From IMG/VR virus record IMGVR_UViG_3300044675_002010, positions 1 through 32,665 of that record: 32,665 nucleotides of DNA; one strand, given 5' to 3'. The position numbers and the translations under genes were made by a program. The DNA comes from a virus. Below the pieces are notes generated by a model that had not been told where the DNA came from, ran no database searches, and saw nothing but the letters and a program-made list of their open reading frames with translations. Below, piece after piece: positions 15,388 through 25,215 of this stretch; position 1 is the stretch's first letter; each line of letters begins with the position of its first letter.

Positions 15388-18300
15388 TGGAAGAATACTA
15401 TGAAACTGTGCCTGAAGAAACTCAACAAGAGGAAGGTGATTATCCAACCCTTGAAGAGATTCAAAGCGCACCTCCACCTGTAGAGCAGCCTGCTCCTGTT
15501 TTGCAGGCTGTAACTACCCTTGCAACAGGTGTTGAAAGCAAAGGGCCAGTTGATTATGTGAAACACCTAGATGAAGTTTATAGGCAAATTGCTCCAAAGA
15601 TTCAAGAACAAGAAAAACAATTTGCAATGGAAGGTGCAAAACTTGGCGATGTGAACTATGTTGGTTCTATTGTTCAAGATATGTATAAACGACAAGCTGA
15701 AATGAATGCTGAAAAAGCAAATCATATTCAGCGCTTTAGAGATGTTGCATCTGTTGCTTTTGATAATGTAGTGTTTAATAATACTGGTATCATCTACAAT
15801 AATACGCCAGAACAAATTGCAAAGTCTGCTGAGAGAACAATTAACACTGTAACTGTTGCTTCTACAATGGAGCGTTTGCAAAAAGAAAGTACACTGGCTG
15901 GGATGGCTGGGTCTTTTGCGCTTGCATTTACTCCGCTTGGAATTACAACAAATGTTGCACTTGGTAGTGCGGCAGAGAAATATATTGGCGAAGCATCAAG
16001 CAAAGTAAATTACGGAAAAACAATTGATGAGCTTCGCTATTTCTATACGACACTTGGTAGTGAATCAGAAAAAGTTTCTTTTATTCAAACATTCCAAAAA
16101 GAACTAGAAAATACTTGGTCATTGACTAAGTATGACTCTGTAAATATTTTGAATGAAATTGTTACTGAGCCAGAAGGTATTAGCACTGTTGGTAATGTAT
16201 TTTATTCTTCTGCCCCTCTTCTTGGTGCTATTCCTATTGTTGGACAAGTATCAAAATCTGCAAAACTACTTAGCGCTGCTAGTAAACTGAGCAAGACAGC
16301 AAAAGCTGAAAACATTGTTGCAGGTGTTGGAGGTAAAGACTCAATTGTTGAGGCTGCTGCAAGTGCTATGCGGCAAAAGGCTTTTCTTGGTTTGGCAAGT
16401 GAAGTTACTGGCGCACAAGGCGCCATAGACATCACAAACTTGGCAACTAAGGGTACAAGTGCTGTTCTTGGTAAAATGCTTCCTGATGCCATTACAACCG
16501 CTTCTGGCAAGGTTCAAGAAGCAATCCTAGAGTCTGTTGAGAAAGCAAATCAAAAACTGCGTTCTACAATTGGTTTGCAAAATGTTCGTGAGTCAGAAAT
16601 TGAAGATTTGATTAAAAGTCAAATGGTCAAGTATGACAAGAACATTGATAAGACATTGCACATGGTTCACATTGGACGCACAGAAAACGATCCATTTGGT
16701 GTTCTAACAACTGTTTTACGTGGCACGCAGGATGGTACTGTGTTCCTCACAAAAGAGGCTGTAGACGAGTATATTAAGGTTGCAGACCCATCTGGCAAGT
16801 TGGGATTGAAAGCTGTTAAAGACACTGCAAATAACACTCATGCTTTAACAGAAGAGTCTAAGAGGGCTTTGATTCTTGAGCGTGATGCTGCAATGGCAAA
16901 GATTGTAGAGATGCAATTGCCAAAGCAAGAAGTTCCTGTTGCAAAACCTGTTGATGGTCAAAAGCCTGTTGAAGTCTCTGGAAAACTTCCAAAAGAATTG
17001 GCTGGCGCAAAACCAAACTATGCAATTGGGCCTAGTAAGTTTGCATTGCAGTTTGATAGTGACATTGACAAAGCTGCTTTTATTGTATCTCAAACAAACA
17101 AGTCTAAGCGTGATGCAGACTACTTGCAATGGTTGAAAAATACAACAAAATGGTCTGATGGAGAAATTGCTGCACATGGCAAAAATGTTCGTGACTCTAT
17201 TAAAGGCCAAGCAAAAACATCTGAACCCGGCGTATTAAAAATTGCTCGTGTTGAAGCTGCCCCTGCAAAGGCAGTGGAGCCAACAGTTAAAGCTGCTGTT
17301 GAAACTACAAAACCTGCTATTGAGATTGCTGAAGGTTCAAAAGTTGATCCAATTTATCATACTCACAAGGGTGTGTTTTATGTTGGTAAACGTGGGATTG
17401 TTGTCGATTTAGAAGTTAAAAATAAAGAAACTATTGCAAGCCTTGACTCTAAAGAAAAATTTGACAATGCAGTAAAAGTTTGGGAAAAATGGTTGCCAAC
17501 AGATGAAAATGGCAAGCCATTAACAAAACAAGCAATTAAAGTTGTCAATGATATTCTTACAAAAGCAAAAGCAAATTTTGATAGTAATGGTAAATTCATT
17601 GGAAAACATAAGTACGCAACAGATATTGTTATTGGCAATTCTTTGCATAAAGGTGAAAGGTTTTTTAATACTGCGGAAGAAGCAAAGAATTTTGCAAATA
17701 CTTATGGACAACGAAAAACTGTTTCAAAAGCTACAGGCACCACCTTTGAAAGCACTAAAGCAGAGCAACAAGTAGTTGCTGATGCTATCCGTGGTAAATC
17801 TGTTCCAGAGCTTGCCAAATGGGCTCTTGAAAACTCTAAGTCAGAACTTGATAAGTTCGTCATGGCAAAAGTGTTTTCTCGTATTGAAGCAATGGAAAAG
17901 GATGGTGTAAAATTTACATTTGAATTGCTTGAAAGTGATAGTAGAAAACTTTCAATGTCAAATGCAAGAGGGATGGTTTCATCAAACGTTGTTCCTCTTG
18001 GACAACAAAAAGAAATTACACTTTCTTTGAATGGCCCTGTTAAACTTGAAAATCAGTTGAATTTCCCATCTGGGATGGATTTTGAAATTATTAAGCATGA
18101 ACTAATTCATGCTGCAACACAAGCTCATTACGGAACATCTGATAAAACAATTAAAGAACTTAAAGACCTTTTTAACACTGTTATTAAGGAATTTAATGTT
18201 CGTGCAAAAGAAGGTAAGCTAGAAGGTATTAGTCTTGAAACTTATAAGAGGCTTAATAATTTCTTAGAAAACCCTCAAGAGTTGTTGGCATGGGGATTGA

Positions 18301-21300
18301 CAAATGCCAAGGCACAAGAGTTTTTGCTTTCAATTAAAGTTGGTGAAAAAACTCTTTGGAGTAAACTTGTTACAATCGTAAGAAATGCTCTTGGTATTTC
18401 TAAGGATTATGAATCTGCATTTGATAGACTTCTTCGTGTTTCAGAGGATATTCTTGAAGTTCCTCCTGAACAAGTTAGAAAGTTTGTTGAGGCAGAAGGT
18501 TTGTCTCTTGGGAAAGCTGATGCTTCTTTGGTTGAAAAAGCTGGTGGATTTGGAACTAATCAACCTGCATGGGCAACTCGGATTGCAAAGAGTATAGATT
18601 CAGAGGTTATCTTTACAACTGATACAGTTGGTCTTGTAAAGGGTCAGAGTGTATCTGGAAAAGATATTTATCTTGGAATTTTTAAGAATGGTCAATACAC
18701 TCGTGTTGACATTGAAAAGTATACTGGTTCTGGTTTTTCTGCCGAAGAACTTAGCACGCTTCAAAAAGCAAAAGAAAATTACATCTCAAAAAATGTAGTT
18801 ACTCGTATGCAAGAGGGAGCAAGTGAAGAAGAAACTCTTAATAAACTCCAAGCCACTGTCGATCTTTCCAATGCACGATTGAAAGCTGCTTCTGATATTG
18901 AAAATGGCTTGTCTGCTGGTTGGCTTGTTGAAGAAAAAATTAAAGCAAATCTTAATGCCTCTTCATTAGGAAAATTCAAAGAAGAAGACATTCAAAGCAT
19001 GATGCGTTTTGCTTTTGGTGACAAAGCACTTGGAGCTTCTAAAGAAGTTTATGAAGCGCATTTGCTTGGTGTCATGGCGGAGTCACGTATTCGTGGCGTG
19101 CTGGTTGACATGGTTGAAAAGCCTATTCGTGCCTTGAATACAAAGGACAGGATTGCATTGAATAATGCTCTTGTGGCCGGAGACAAGGAAGGAAAGGTAT
19201 TTGATGCTGTAGAACTTCGTGGAATGGATTTGGTTTCTGATGAAAGTCAGAAAGCCTATTATGCTGTTCGTGCTGCTCGTGACATGACTTGGCGTTTGCG
19301 TAATCAAGCGGCTTCCAAGAGCATGACATTGAAGGGCTGGAAGGAAATGTGGCATCCTGCCATTGCAAAGTACAAGGATGAGCTACAAGGCTTCAAATTG
19401 TTTGGCAAGGAGGCAGATACATCAGCTATTGGAAAACGAGCCCTAGACCCCAATACGGGCGAAACTATGGTGATTTCTGCTAACAGATTGGAAGAGTTGA
19501 ACAATCGTGGATTTAAGATTGTTGAATTTGACACGCCTGTTCCTATGGCCGGTGTAAATCGCACCCATGTTATTGTGCAGGCTGGCGGACTTGAACTTAA
19601 AACTATCACAGAAGTGATTCCATACCGCACAGGTGAAATGAGCCGTATTTATGATGACGAATACTTTGTTCGTTTGAAAGGTAGCAAAGAACTTGACGGT
19701 TTGAAAGAAGATGTAAATATCACTCATCGCACAGCAAAGAGTGCTCGTGAAGCTAATGCTTATGCAAAGGCTTATAACGAGATGGTTGCTTTGTATAAAG
19801 AAGGAAAACTTGATACACAAGCCGCTGCTAAGATGCAAGCCTATGGATGGAAACCTGAAGATTTAATTGCTTCAATTGCTCAAAATCCAAAGGTTGAAGC
19901 TGTTGTAAATTACACACGAACTGACAATGACTATCTTGAGGCATTGACAAGTTATGGACGTAGTTTCACAAGTAAACGTGGCGAGCATATTCCTGATGTG
20001 TTTGGCAATACAACAAATGTTGCTGATCCTCTTGACGCTTTGGCTTCTGAGATTGGAAATACTGCGTACATGGCAAGTCACACTGAATGGTTTGATGTAA
20101 GCATTCAGCGTTGGTTTGAAACTGCAAAACCTTTCTTGTCTCCTGAAATGCAGAAGATGACTGCTGACAAAGCATTTGCAAGATATGTCACAACGAAGGG
20201 ATCATATGTAGGCCAAGGCAAAACTGAATTGTTCGTTAGGCGTGTTGCAGATCAAATTGCAGAAGCTATGAAAGTTAATGACAAAGAGAGCCGGCAAATG
20301 CTTGGCTTGATGCGTTCATTGACTGAATCTTTTGAAGCTAAAACTGGAAAGTTTGAAAACGTTGGCTCATTTATGCGTCAAACTAATTGGGAGTCTTTTG
20401 CAAAAACATTTGCCTTCCATTGTGTGTTTGCGTTCAATCCTGTACAACTTTTTGTACAAGGTGCCAACACTGTCAATGCAATTGCAATTAGTCCTTTACA
20501 TGGACTGAAAGCTGCAAAAACTTATACATTCTTGCGTGCTGCACTTACTTCTGACAATCCTGATGTCTGGGCAAAAATTGCTAAGACAAATAAATGGGCA
20601 AGCGTTGGGATGGAGAGTGAAGAAGACTTTATTCGGCTTGTAAAAGCAGTAGATAGGTCTGGCCTTATAGAAAACTTGCAAACAAGTAGCTTGTATAACA
20701 TGCAACTTGGCAAGCATAATTTGACAAAAGGTTTTCTTTCTGGTGATCTTGGAAGAGCAAGTAGTTTCTTCTTCCGTGAGGGTGAAGAGGCTTCTCGTTT
20801 GGTGGCTTTTGACATCTCTCGTCGTGAATGGATTAAAGCAAATCCAGGCAAAGTTTGGGACACGGACGAAGCATTAAAAGAAATTCTAGTGCGTCAAGAC
20901 ATGCTTACTGGTACAATGACAAATGCAAATACCGCATCTTGGCAGAAAGGACTGATTTCAATTCCTGCTCAGTTCTTGCAATTCCCAGTTAAGTTTGGTT
21001 TGAACATAGTAAATAGTTTGTTTGGTGGAAAAAGAACTTTTACACAGAAAGAAGCTCTTAGTTTGATAATTGGTAACTTGACTCTGTTTGGAACTGCTGG
21101 ATTGCTTGGCACAAGCCTTGCACAATCTGTGTTTGGTGACAGCATTGGAGAGTTGTCAGAGGATCAACGTCTGGCTCTTTCTCAAGGTGTTATTGCAAGC
21201 GCAGTTAGTGCAGTGACAAGTGCTTTTGATGAAGAAGGTGAAGGCGCACAACTGGCAATTGGTGATCGTATCAATCCGTTGAAATTCTATGTTGACTTTG

Positions 21301-21932
21301 TTAAAGGACTTGGAAATCTTGAAGAGGCAAAAGCTCTTGAGATGATTGGCGGGCCTTTCTTTGGGATGATACAACGTGTAAGATTGGCAGGATCACAGAT
21401 CAAAGACCTTTACGTTGTCAATCCAGACCTCTCTCCTGAAAAAGCATCTGAAGCAATTAAAGCACTAGTCAAGATAACTTCTGTTGGAAACAATTATTTC
21501 CAAGGTGTTAGGGCTGAAAATCTCTATAATCAGCACGTTTCTAAAGGTGTTGGTCAATACCGATTCAATGATAAAGAACTTTTTTATCAGAAGTATTTTG
21601 GTATTAAACCTGCTGCTGCTGTTGACTTTCAATCAATTACAGAGTCTAATATAGACTATGCAAAAAGAATGAAGAAGGAAGCAGAAAGAATCACTGATTT
21701 GAGAATTAAAGCGCTTGAAGCCTATAGAGCTGGTGATACAACCACTGGTGAAAAATATGGCAACATGGTAAATATATTGCTTTCAAGTATGCCTATCAAT
21801 GACAGAGCAGAAGTTGAATCAAAAACCAGGACAATAGATGCTTCCACTAAACTAGACGAAATGCTTGTTGAGCATATGCTTGAAAGAAGCGGAACGTCTA
21901 ATAAGTCAACAATGGTTATTAAACAACCGTAA
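15387..21932 (+). CDS. giant internal virion / polyvalent protein with zincin domain
   Basis: A 2181-residue protein, the largest in the window. The N-terminus is acidic (EETQQEEGDYPTLEE) and then helical, with a hydrophobic stretch near 165-195. Residues ~545-600 resemble a module seen in large phage proteins (FDSDIDKAAFIVSQTNKSKRDADYLQWL). A zinc metallopeptidase motif HELIH is at 904-908 with a likely third ligand Glu965 in ENPQELLAWGLTN; this pattern occurs in polyvalent phage proteins. The C-terminal ~500 residues carry FAFNPVQLFVQGANTVNA, ASWQKGLISIPAQFLQFPVKF and a hydrophobic segment near 1890-1915. No lytic transglycosylase motif was found. Order and size match ejected core proteins (gp16-like). 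Start ATG 15387 overlaps the previous stop; GGGGGG is its weak ribosome binding site. Confidence 0.75.
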   Translation: MEEYYETVPEETQQEEGDYPTLEEIQSAPPPVEQPAPVLQAVTTLATGVESKGPVDYVKHLDEVYRQIAPKIQEQEKQFAMEGAKLGDVNYVGSIVQDMYKRQAEMNAEKANHIQRFRDVASVAFDNVVFNNTGIIYNNTPEQIAKSAERTINTVTVASTMERLQKESTLAGMAGSFALAFTPLGITTNVALGSAAEKYIGEASSKVNYGKTIDELRYFYTTLGSESEKVSFIQTFQKELENTWSLTKYDSVNILNEIVTEPEGISTVGNVFYSSAPLLGAIPIVGQVSKSAKLLSAASKLSKTAKAENIVAGVGGKDSIVEAAASAMRQKAFLGLASEVTGAQGAIDITNLATKGTSAVLGKMLPDAITTASGKVQEAILESVEKANQKLRSTIGLQNVRESEIEDLIKSQMVKYDKNIDKTLHMVHIGRTENDPFGVLTTVLRGTQDGTVFLTKEAVDEYIKVADPSGKLGLKAVKDTANNTHALTEESKRALILERDAAMAKIVEMQLPKQEVPVAKPVDGQKPVEVSGKLPKELAGAKPNYAIGPSKFALQFDSDIDKAAFIVSQTNKSKRDADYLQWLKNTTKWSDGEIAAHGKNVRDSIKGQAKTSEPGVLKIARVEAAPAKAVEPTVKAAVETTKPAIEIAEGSKVDPIYHTHKGVFYVGKRGIVVDLEVKNKETIASLDSKEKFDNAVKVWEKWLPTDENGKPLTKQAIKVVNDILTKAKANFDSNGKFIGKHKYATDIVIGNSLHKGERFFNTAEEAKNFANTYGQRKTVSKATGTTFESTKAEQQVVADAIRGKSVPELAKWALENSKSELDKFVMAKVFSRIEAMEKDGVKFTFELLESDSRKLSMSNARGMVSSNVVPLGQQKEITLSLNGPVKLENQLNFPSGMDFEIIKHELIHAATQAHYGTSDKTIKELKDLFNTVIKEFNVRAKEGKLEGISLETYKRLNNFLENPQELLAWGLTNAKAQEFLLSIKVGEKTLWSKLVTIVRNALGISKDYESAFDRLLRVSEDILEVPPEQVRKFVEAEGLSLGKADASLVEKAGGFGTNQPAWATRIAKSIDSEVIFTTDTVGLVKGQSVSGKDIYLGIFKNGQYTRVDIEKYTGSGFSAEELSTLQKAKENYISKNVVTRMQEGASEEETLNKLQATVDLSNARLKAASDIENGLSAGWLVEEKIKANLNASSLGKFKEEDIQSMMRFAFGDKALGASKEVYEAHLLGVMAESRIRGVLVDMVEKPIRALNTKDRIALNNALVAGDKEGKVFDAVELRGMDLVSDESQKAYYAVRAARDMTWRLRNQAASKSMTLKGWKEMWHPAIAKYKDELQGFKLFGKEADTSAIGKRALDPNTGETMVISANRLEELNNRGFKIVEFDTPVPMAGVNRTHVIVQAGGLELKTITEVIPYRTGEMSRIYDDEYFVRLKGSKELDGLKEDVNITHRTAKSAREANAYAKAYNEMVALYKEGKLDTQAAAKMQAYGWKPEDLIASIAQNPKVEAVVNYTRTDNDYLEALTSYGRSFTSKRGEHIPDVFGNTTNVADPLDALASEIGNTAYMASHTEWFDVSIQRWFETAKPFLSPEMQKMTADKAFARYVTTKGSYVGQGKTELFVRRVADQIAEAMKVNDKESRQMLGLMRSLTESFEAKTGKFENVGSFMRQTNWESFAKTFAFHCVFAFNPVQLFVQGANTVNAIAISPLHGLKAAKTYTFLRAALTSDNPDVWAKIAKTNKWASVGMESEEDFIRLVKAVDRSGLIENLQTSSLYNMQLGKHNLTKGFLSGDLGRASSFFFREGEEASRLVAFDISRREWIKANPGKVWDTDEALKEILVRQDMLTGTMTNANTASWQKGLISIPAQFLQFPVKFGLNIVNSLFGGKRTFTQKEALSLIIGNLTLFGTAGLLGTSLAQSVFGDSIGELSEDQRLALSQGVIASAVSAVTSAFDEEGEGAQLAIGDRINPLKFYVDFVKGLGNLEEAKALEMIGGPFFGMIQRVRLAGSQIKDLYVVNPDLSPEKASEAIKALVKITSVGNNYFQGVRAENLYNQHVSKGVGQYRFNDKELFYQKYFGIKPAAAVDFQSITESNIDYAKRMKKEAERITDLRIKALEAYRAGDTTTGEKYGNMVNILLSSMPINDRAEVESKTRTIDASTKLDEMLVEHMLERSGTSNKSTMVIKQP

Positions 21933-21946
21933 TAAGGAAACATGCA

Positions 21947-24334
21947 ATGGTAAATAGGGTGGATATTACCCAAGCGTTGACACCCTCTACCCCTGATGTT
22001 ACGGGGGCTGTCAACGCGATTAGGAGTCAAGCCGGCATTGCTCAAACCCTCTTCGGAGGGATTTCTTCTATGCTTGGTGAGAAGAAAGCAGAGGATTTGA
22101 GGAAGCTACAAGAGGAAGCTGAACAAATCACTGCTGGTTCAATTAAGGCAACTGAATTAAGCAAGCAAGCAACAGAAGAATATCTTGTTGCAAAGAGAAA
22201 GCAAGAATCTGCTTTACAAAATTTAAGTGGTTCAGAAAAAACATCCACTGAGCAAGATAAAACTCTTCCTTTTGAAGCAGATATTTTTAGTGCTGCTAAT
22301 AAATTAAAAAATGCTCAAGAACAAGGTGCAATTAACCAAGTTCAATTTCTGGACAGGGTTACAAACCTTGTCAATAAATATGCAGGAAAATATCCTGGCT
22401 CAAAAGAAGAAATTCGTGCAATTGTATCAAAAGGGACTGGCCTTCCTGGTGCTGACTTGTGGGCACAAAATCAATTTGTTGAACGTATGTTTACTCCTCC
22501 AAAAGCTGCTGACACAGATAAGACACTTAGGGAGGCAAAAAAAGCAAAAGACGAAGCGATTGCAAAATATAATGGCGTATTCTTAAATGATGTTATAGAT
22601 GCTGAAACAAGCAACCCAAAACTGTATACACAATGGGCTGCAACTGCAAGTACAATTATGCAATCTGAAGCTGCAAAAGCAGCAAGAGATGCAGCGGCAG
22701 GTAACATCACTTCTGCTGGAAATATTGGTTTTAGAGAGTTTACAGACAAATCTGTAGATGGAGCTTCTCTTAGTAGTGTCGCAAAAACTCGTGAGTTTTT
22801 TACAGCTAACAAAGGGGAAATGTCAAAAAGAATTGACAACCTTTTGCGAATTACAGACCCAACTCCAGAGAACATTGCAGAAATCAATTCTACACTTATT
22901 CAACTTTCAAACATTGTTGAATCTGAATTTAATGATGCAAGGGCAAATGTTCTTCAAAATTACAGTTCTTCTGTTGCACCAGAGGTTAGAGATGACGCAC
23001 TAAAGCGAATTGACCAGACAAAACAATCAATAGTTGATAAGATTAAAACTGGCGATTTAGCACAAAAACGTACAATCTTGGAACTTTTTAACGCTGCAAA
23101 TACAACAACTCGTAATGACAATCTTAAAATGATTGCCGTTGCAGGAGATCAACTCAAATACTTTGCATCTAATCCAACAATCATTAACGCACTCTCAGTG
23201 GATGAATACAATAAAGATGGTACTAAAAGTGCAGAATGGCAAATACTAGAAGCACGTTCTAGCACTCTTGCAGAACAACTTAGAGCTCATAAAAAACGTC
23301 TTCTTTCTATGCCTGTTGATGTACCTGCTCCAAAGCCATTTTTTGTTACCGCAGCGGAAGATGCACAGCAAAATCCAAATGCTACGCCAACAGGCCCAAC
23401 ACCGCAAGAGACAAAAGCCGCTAATGATTTAGTTGCTCTAAATGCTGCAACAATTTTGAAGGCTTCAGCAATTGTAAAAGCTCAAGGTACAATGGGTGGT
23501 CTTGGTGCAGTTTCAACAGAGATTGCAACTGAAATGAATAAAGATGCAAACGTTGTTGGAACTTCTCTTTCAAATGTTGGGTATGGTAGGTCTTTAACTC
23601 TTGTTTCACAAAACGAAGAAGGATATAAGACATTTATAAAAAATCTTAATGAAGAAAGTTTGACCCCTCTTAAACAAGCAGGAAGTCTTATTTATGAAAA
23701 GTCATTGTCTAGTGCTCAAAAAGGTGTTTCTGATATTAGTAAGAAATATGGACTAAAGACACCTTTGCAAATTGGTGTTATTCCAGGAACAAACAAAGTT
23801 GGTATTATTCCTCCACCTAAAGATTATTTTGAAGATGTTAAAACAACATCTCCTTATGGTAGAGGATTTAGTGCTCCTGCTGAAAAAATCCAAACAGTTC
23901 CAGCGCCATTCACTCAATACTTCATTGGTAAAACAGTAAAACCAGAGTATGTTGTTGAAGTGAATAAACTTGCTTCTGCTGCTCAAGAATGGAATAATAC
24001 ATATCTTCCCCGTGTTATGGGGTCAACTATGACACGAAGTATTTATACTGGCGAATCAAAGGAAAAAGTAGCTAATGAAATTGCTAATCTTGTCAGTGGT
24101 AATAAACCTATCACTGGCTTTTTCACTATTCCAGTGCCACAAACAGCACCAGCGGGAACCGCAGCAACAGGAGGTGGAGTAGAGGTTGGTATCCAAGGTG
24201 TCGGTGGTGGAGCTGATCGTCCAGAAAGACTAGATATTGAAACACTCAGGAAAATGGCAAACAGCGACGCACTCCCCTCAGAAACAAGAGCTAAACTCGC
24301 TGCAATTGTAGCTGACATGGAGAAAAATAAATAA
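21947..24334 (+). CDS. large internal virion protein
   Basis: A 795-residue protein after the giant gene, probably a second ejection/core protein (the place of gp15-like proteins). The start at 21947 has AAGGA eight bases upstream; ATG at 21942 is too close to that site. The protein is largely helical: EKKAEDLRKLQEEAEQITAGS and later coiled-coil segments, with linkers rich in Pro/Ala and a glycine-rich tail (GTAATGGGVEVGIQGVGGGADRPER) before a short terminal helix. No enzyme motif is visible. The stop overlaps the endolysin start (TAATG), so both are translated together. Function is inferred from context. Confidence 0.6.
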   Translation: MVNRVDITQALTPSTPDVTGAVNAIRSQAGIAQTLFGGISSMLGEKKAEDLRKLQEEAEQITAGSIKATELSKQATEEYLVAKRKQESALQNLSGSEKTSTEQDKTLPFEADIFSAANKLKNAQEQGAINQVQFLDRVTNLVNKYAGKYPGSKEEIRAIVSKGTGLPGADLWAQNQFVERMFTPPKAADTDKTLREAKKAKDEAIAKYNGVFLNDVIDAETSNPKLYTQWAATASTIMQSEAAKAARDAAAGNITSAGNIGFREFTDKSVDGASLSSVAKTREFFTANKGEMSKRIDNLLRITDPTPENIAEINSTLIQLSNIVESEFNDARANVLQNYSSSVAPEVRDDALKRIDQTKQSIVDKIKTGDLAQKRTILELFNAANTTTRNDNLKMIAVAGDQLKYFASNPTIINALSVDEYNKDGTKSAEWQILEARSSTLAEQLRAHKKRLLSMPVDVPAPKPFFVTAAEDAQQNPNATPTGPTPQETKAANDLVALNAATILKASAIVKAQGTMGGLGAVSTEIATEMNKDANVVGTSLSNVGYGRSLTLVSQNEEGYKTFIKNLNEESLTPLKQAGSLIYEKSLSSAQKGVSDISKKYGLKTPLQIGVIPGTNKVGIIPPPKDYFEDVKTTSPYGRGFSAPAEKIQTVPAPFTQYFIGKTVKPEYVVEVNKLASAAQEWNNTYLPRVMGSTMTRSIYTGESKEKVANEIANLVSGNKPITGFFTIPVPQTAPAGTAATGGGVEVGIQGVGGGADRPERLDIETLRKMANSDALPSETRAKLAAIVADMEKNK

Positions 24335-24702
24335 TGTTCAAATTCAGCCAACGTAGCAAAGAGCGCCTTGTTGGTGTAGACCCCTCACTTGTTAAAGTTA
24401 TGGAAGAGGCGATTAAAGCCTCTCCATACGATTTTTCAATCACTGAAGGGGTACGTACCAAGGAACGCCAAAAAGAGCTGTATGACGCTAAAAAGAGCCT
24501 TACTTTGCAATCTAAGCACCTAATTGGGAAAGCTGTTGACATTGCTGTGTTTGTAGACGGAAAACTCACTTGGGAACACAAGTATTATCTTTCCGTAGCA
24601 ACACACATCAAAGCAGTGGCAGAGAAGCTAGGTGTTAAGATTATCTGGGGAGGTGATTGGCGCAGGTTGGTCGATGGGCCTCATTTTGAACTAAAGGAAT
24701 AG
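24334..24702 (+). CDS. endolysin, M15 peptidase
   Basis: A 122-residue cell-wall peptidase of the VanY/M15 family, which cleaves peptide crosslinks or stems in peptidoglycan (L-alanyl-D-glutamate or D-Ala carboxypeptidase type). The zinc ligands are visible: SKHLIGKAVD gives His62 and Asp69 (SxHxxGxAxD) and DGPHFEL gives His117. ITEGVRT (36-42) and IWGGDW (104-109) are conserved around the active site. There is no signal peptide or wall-binding domain, so it is a single-domain, holin-dependent lysin, as in T5-type endolysins. The holin gene follows two bases after its stop. Confidence 0.9.
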   Translation: MFKFSQRSKERLVGVDPSLVKVMEEAIKASPYDFSITEGVRTKERQKELYDAKKSLTLQSKHLIGKAVDIAVFVDGKLTWEHKYYLSVATHIKAVAEKLGVKIIWGGDWRRLVDGPHFELKE

Positions 24703-24703
24703 T

Positions 24704-25072
24704 ATGTTGATTGAAACTATTATTAGTGCCTTAGTGCCTGTTGGTATTGAGGGAATTAAGCAGGCCGCTGCAAAGTGGTTTGGTGGAGTGAAGGCTACGA
24801 CAGTCGATGAGCAAATTAAACTTGACACTAATGAAATTGAAAAGATTAAGGCCCTTGCAGAACTGGATAAGCCTATCGGCCAGCCGTCTCAGTGGGTGGT
24901 TGACTTGCGGAGTAGTGCTAGATATCTTGGCGCTTTGCTGGTTATCTGTGTTGGTATTGGTAGTTTGTTTATGACCGTAGTACCGGCTGTTCAGGCTGTT
25001 GCTTTGGAAGCTGCCAACATTGCCTTTGGGTTTTTGTTTGGTAGTCGTATTGTTTCTTCTTTTAAGAGGTAA
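24704..25072 (+). CDS. holin-like membrane protein
   Basis: A 122-residue protein right after the endolysin. The N-terminal ~60 residues are amphipathic (LIETIISALVPVGIEGIKQAAAKWFGG, then a charged helix DTNEIEKIKALAELD). PSQWVVDLRSSARYLGALLVICVGIGSLF starts the membrane part, with spans at about 73-92 and 97-115. The layout resembles the GTA-type three-TM holins, in which the PSxWVxDLR segment precedes the spans. AAGGAATAGT gives a good start. It would form the hole that releases the M15 lysin. Confidence 0.75.
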   Translation: MLIETIISALVPVGIEGIKQAAAKWFGGVKATTVDEQIKLDTNEIEKIKALAELDKPIGQPSQWVVDLRSSARYLGALLVICVGIGSLFMTVVPAVQAVALEAANIAFGFLFGSRIVSSFKR

Positions 25073-25074
25073 TT

Positions 25075-25206
25075 ATGCCAGTTAATAAAAGTATGATGAA
25101 GAGTATGAAAGAGCAGTATGGCAAGAAGAAAGGCGAGCAAGTGTACTACGCCACAGAGTCCAAGCAAAAAGCTGCTGCTAAAAAGAAACCTAAAGCAAAG
25201 AAATAA
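25075..25206 (+). CDS. small lysine-rich phage protein
   Basis: A 43-residue protein that starts MPVNKSMMKSMKEQYG and ends in a lysine/alanine tail (AAAKKKPKAKK). The SMKEQYGKKKGEQVYYATE segment is a motif I recognise from small proteins in phage genomes. The start lies 2 bases after the holin stop and the stop is followed by AAGGAATATAA, the ribosome binding site of the next gene. The basic tail could bind nucleic acid, but no function is known to me. Confidence 0.65.
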   Translation: MPVNKSMMKSMKEQYGKKKGEQVYYATESKQKAAAKKKPKAKK

Positions 25207-25215
25207 GGAATATAA

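Noticed and set aside
15387-21932. Lytic transglycosylase domain in the giant protein, as in T7 gp16
   Set aside because: I could not find the glutamate and GLMQ-type motif of this family anywhere in the sequence.
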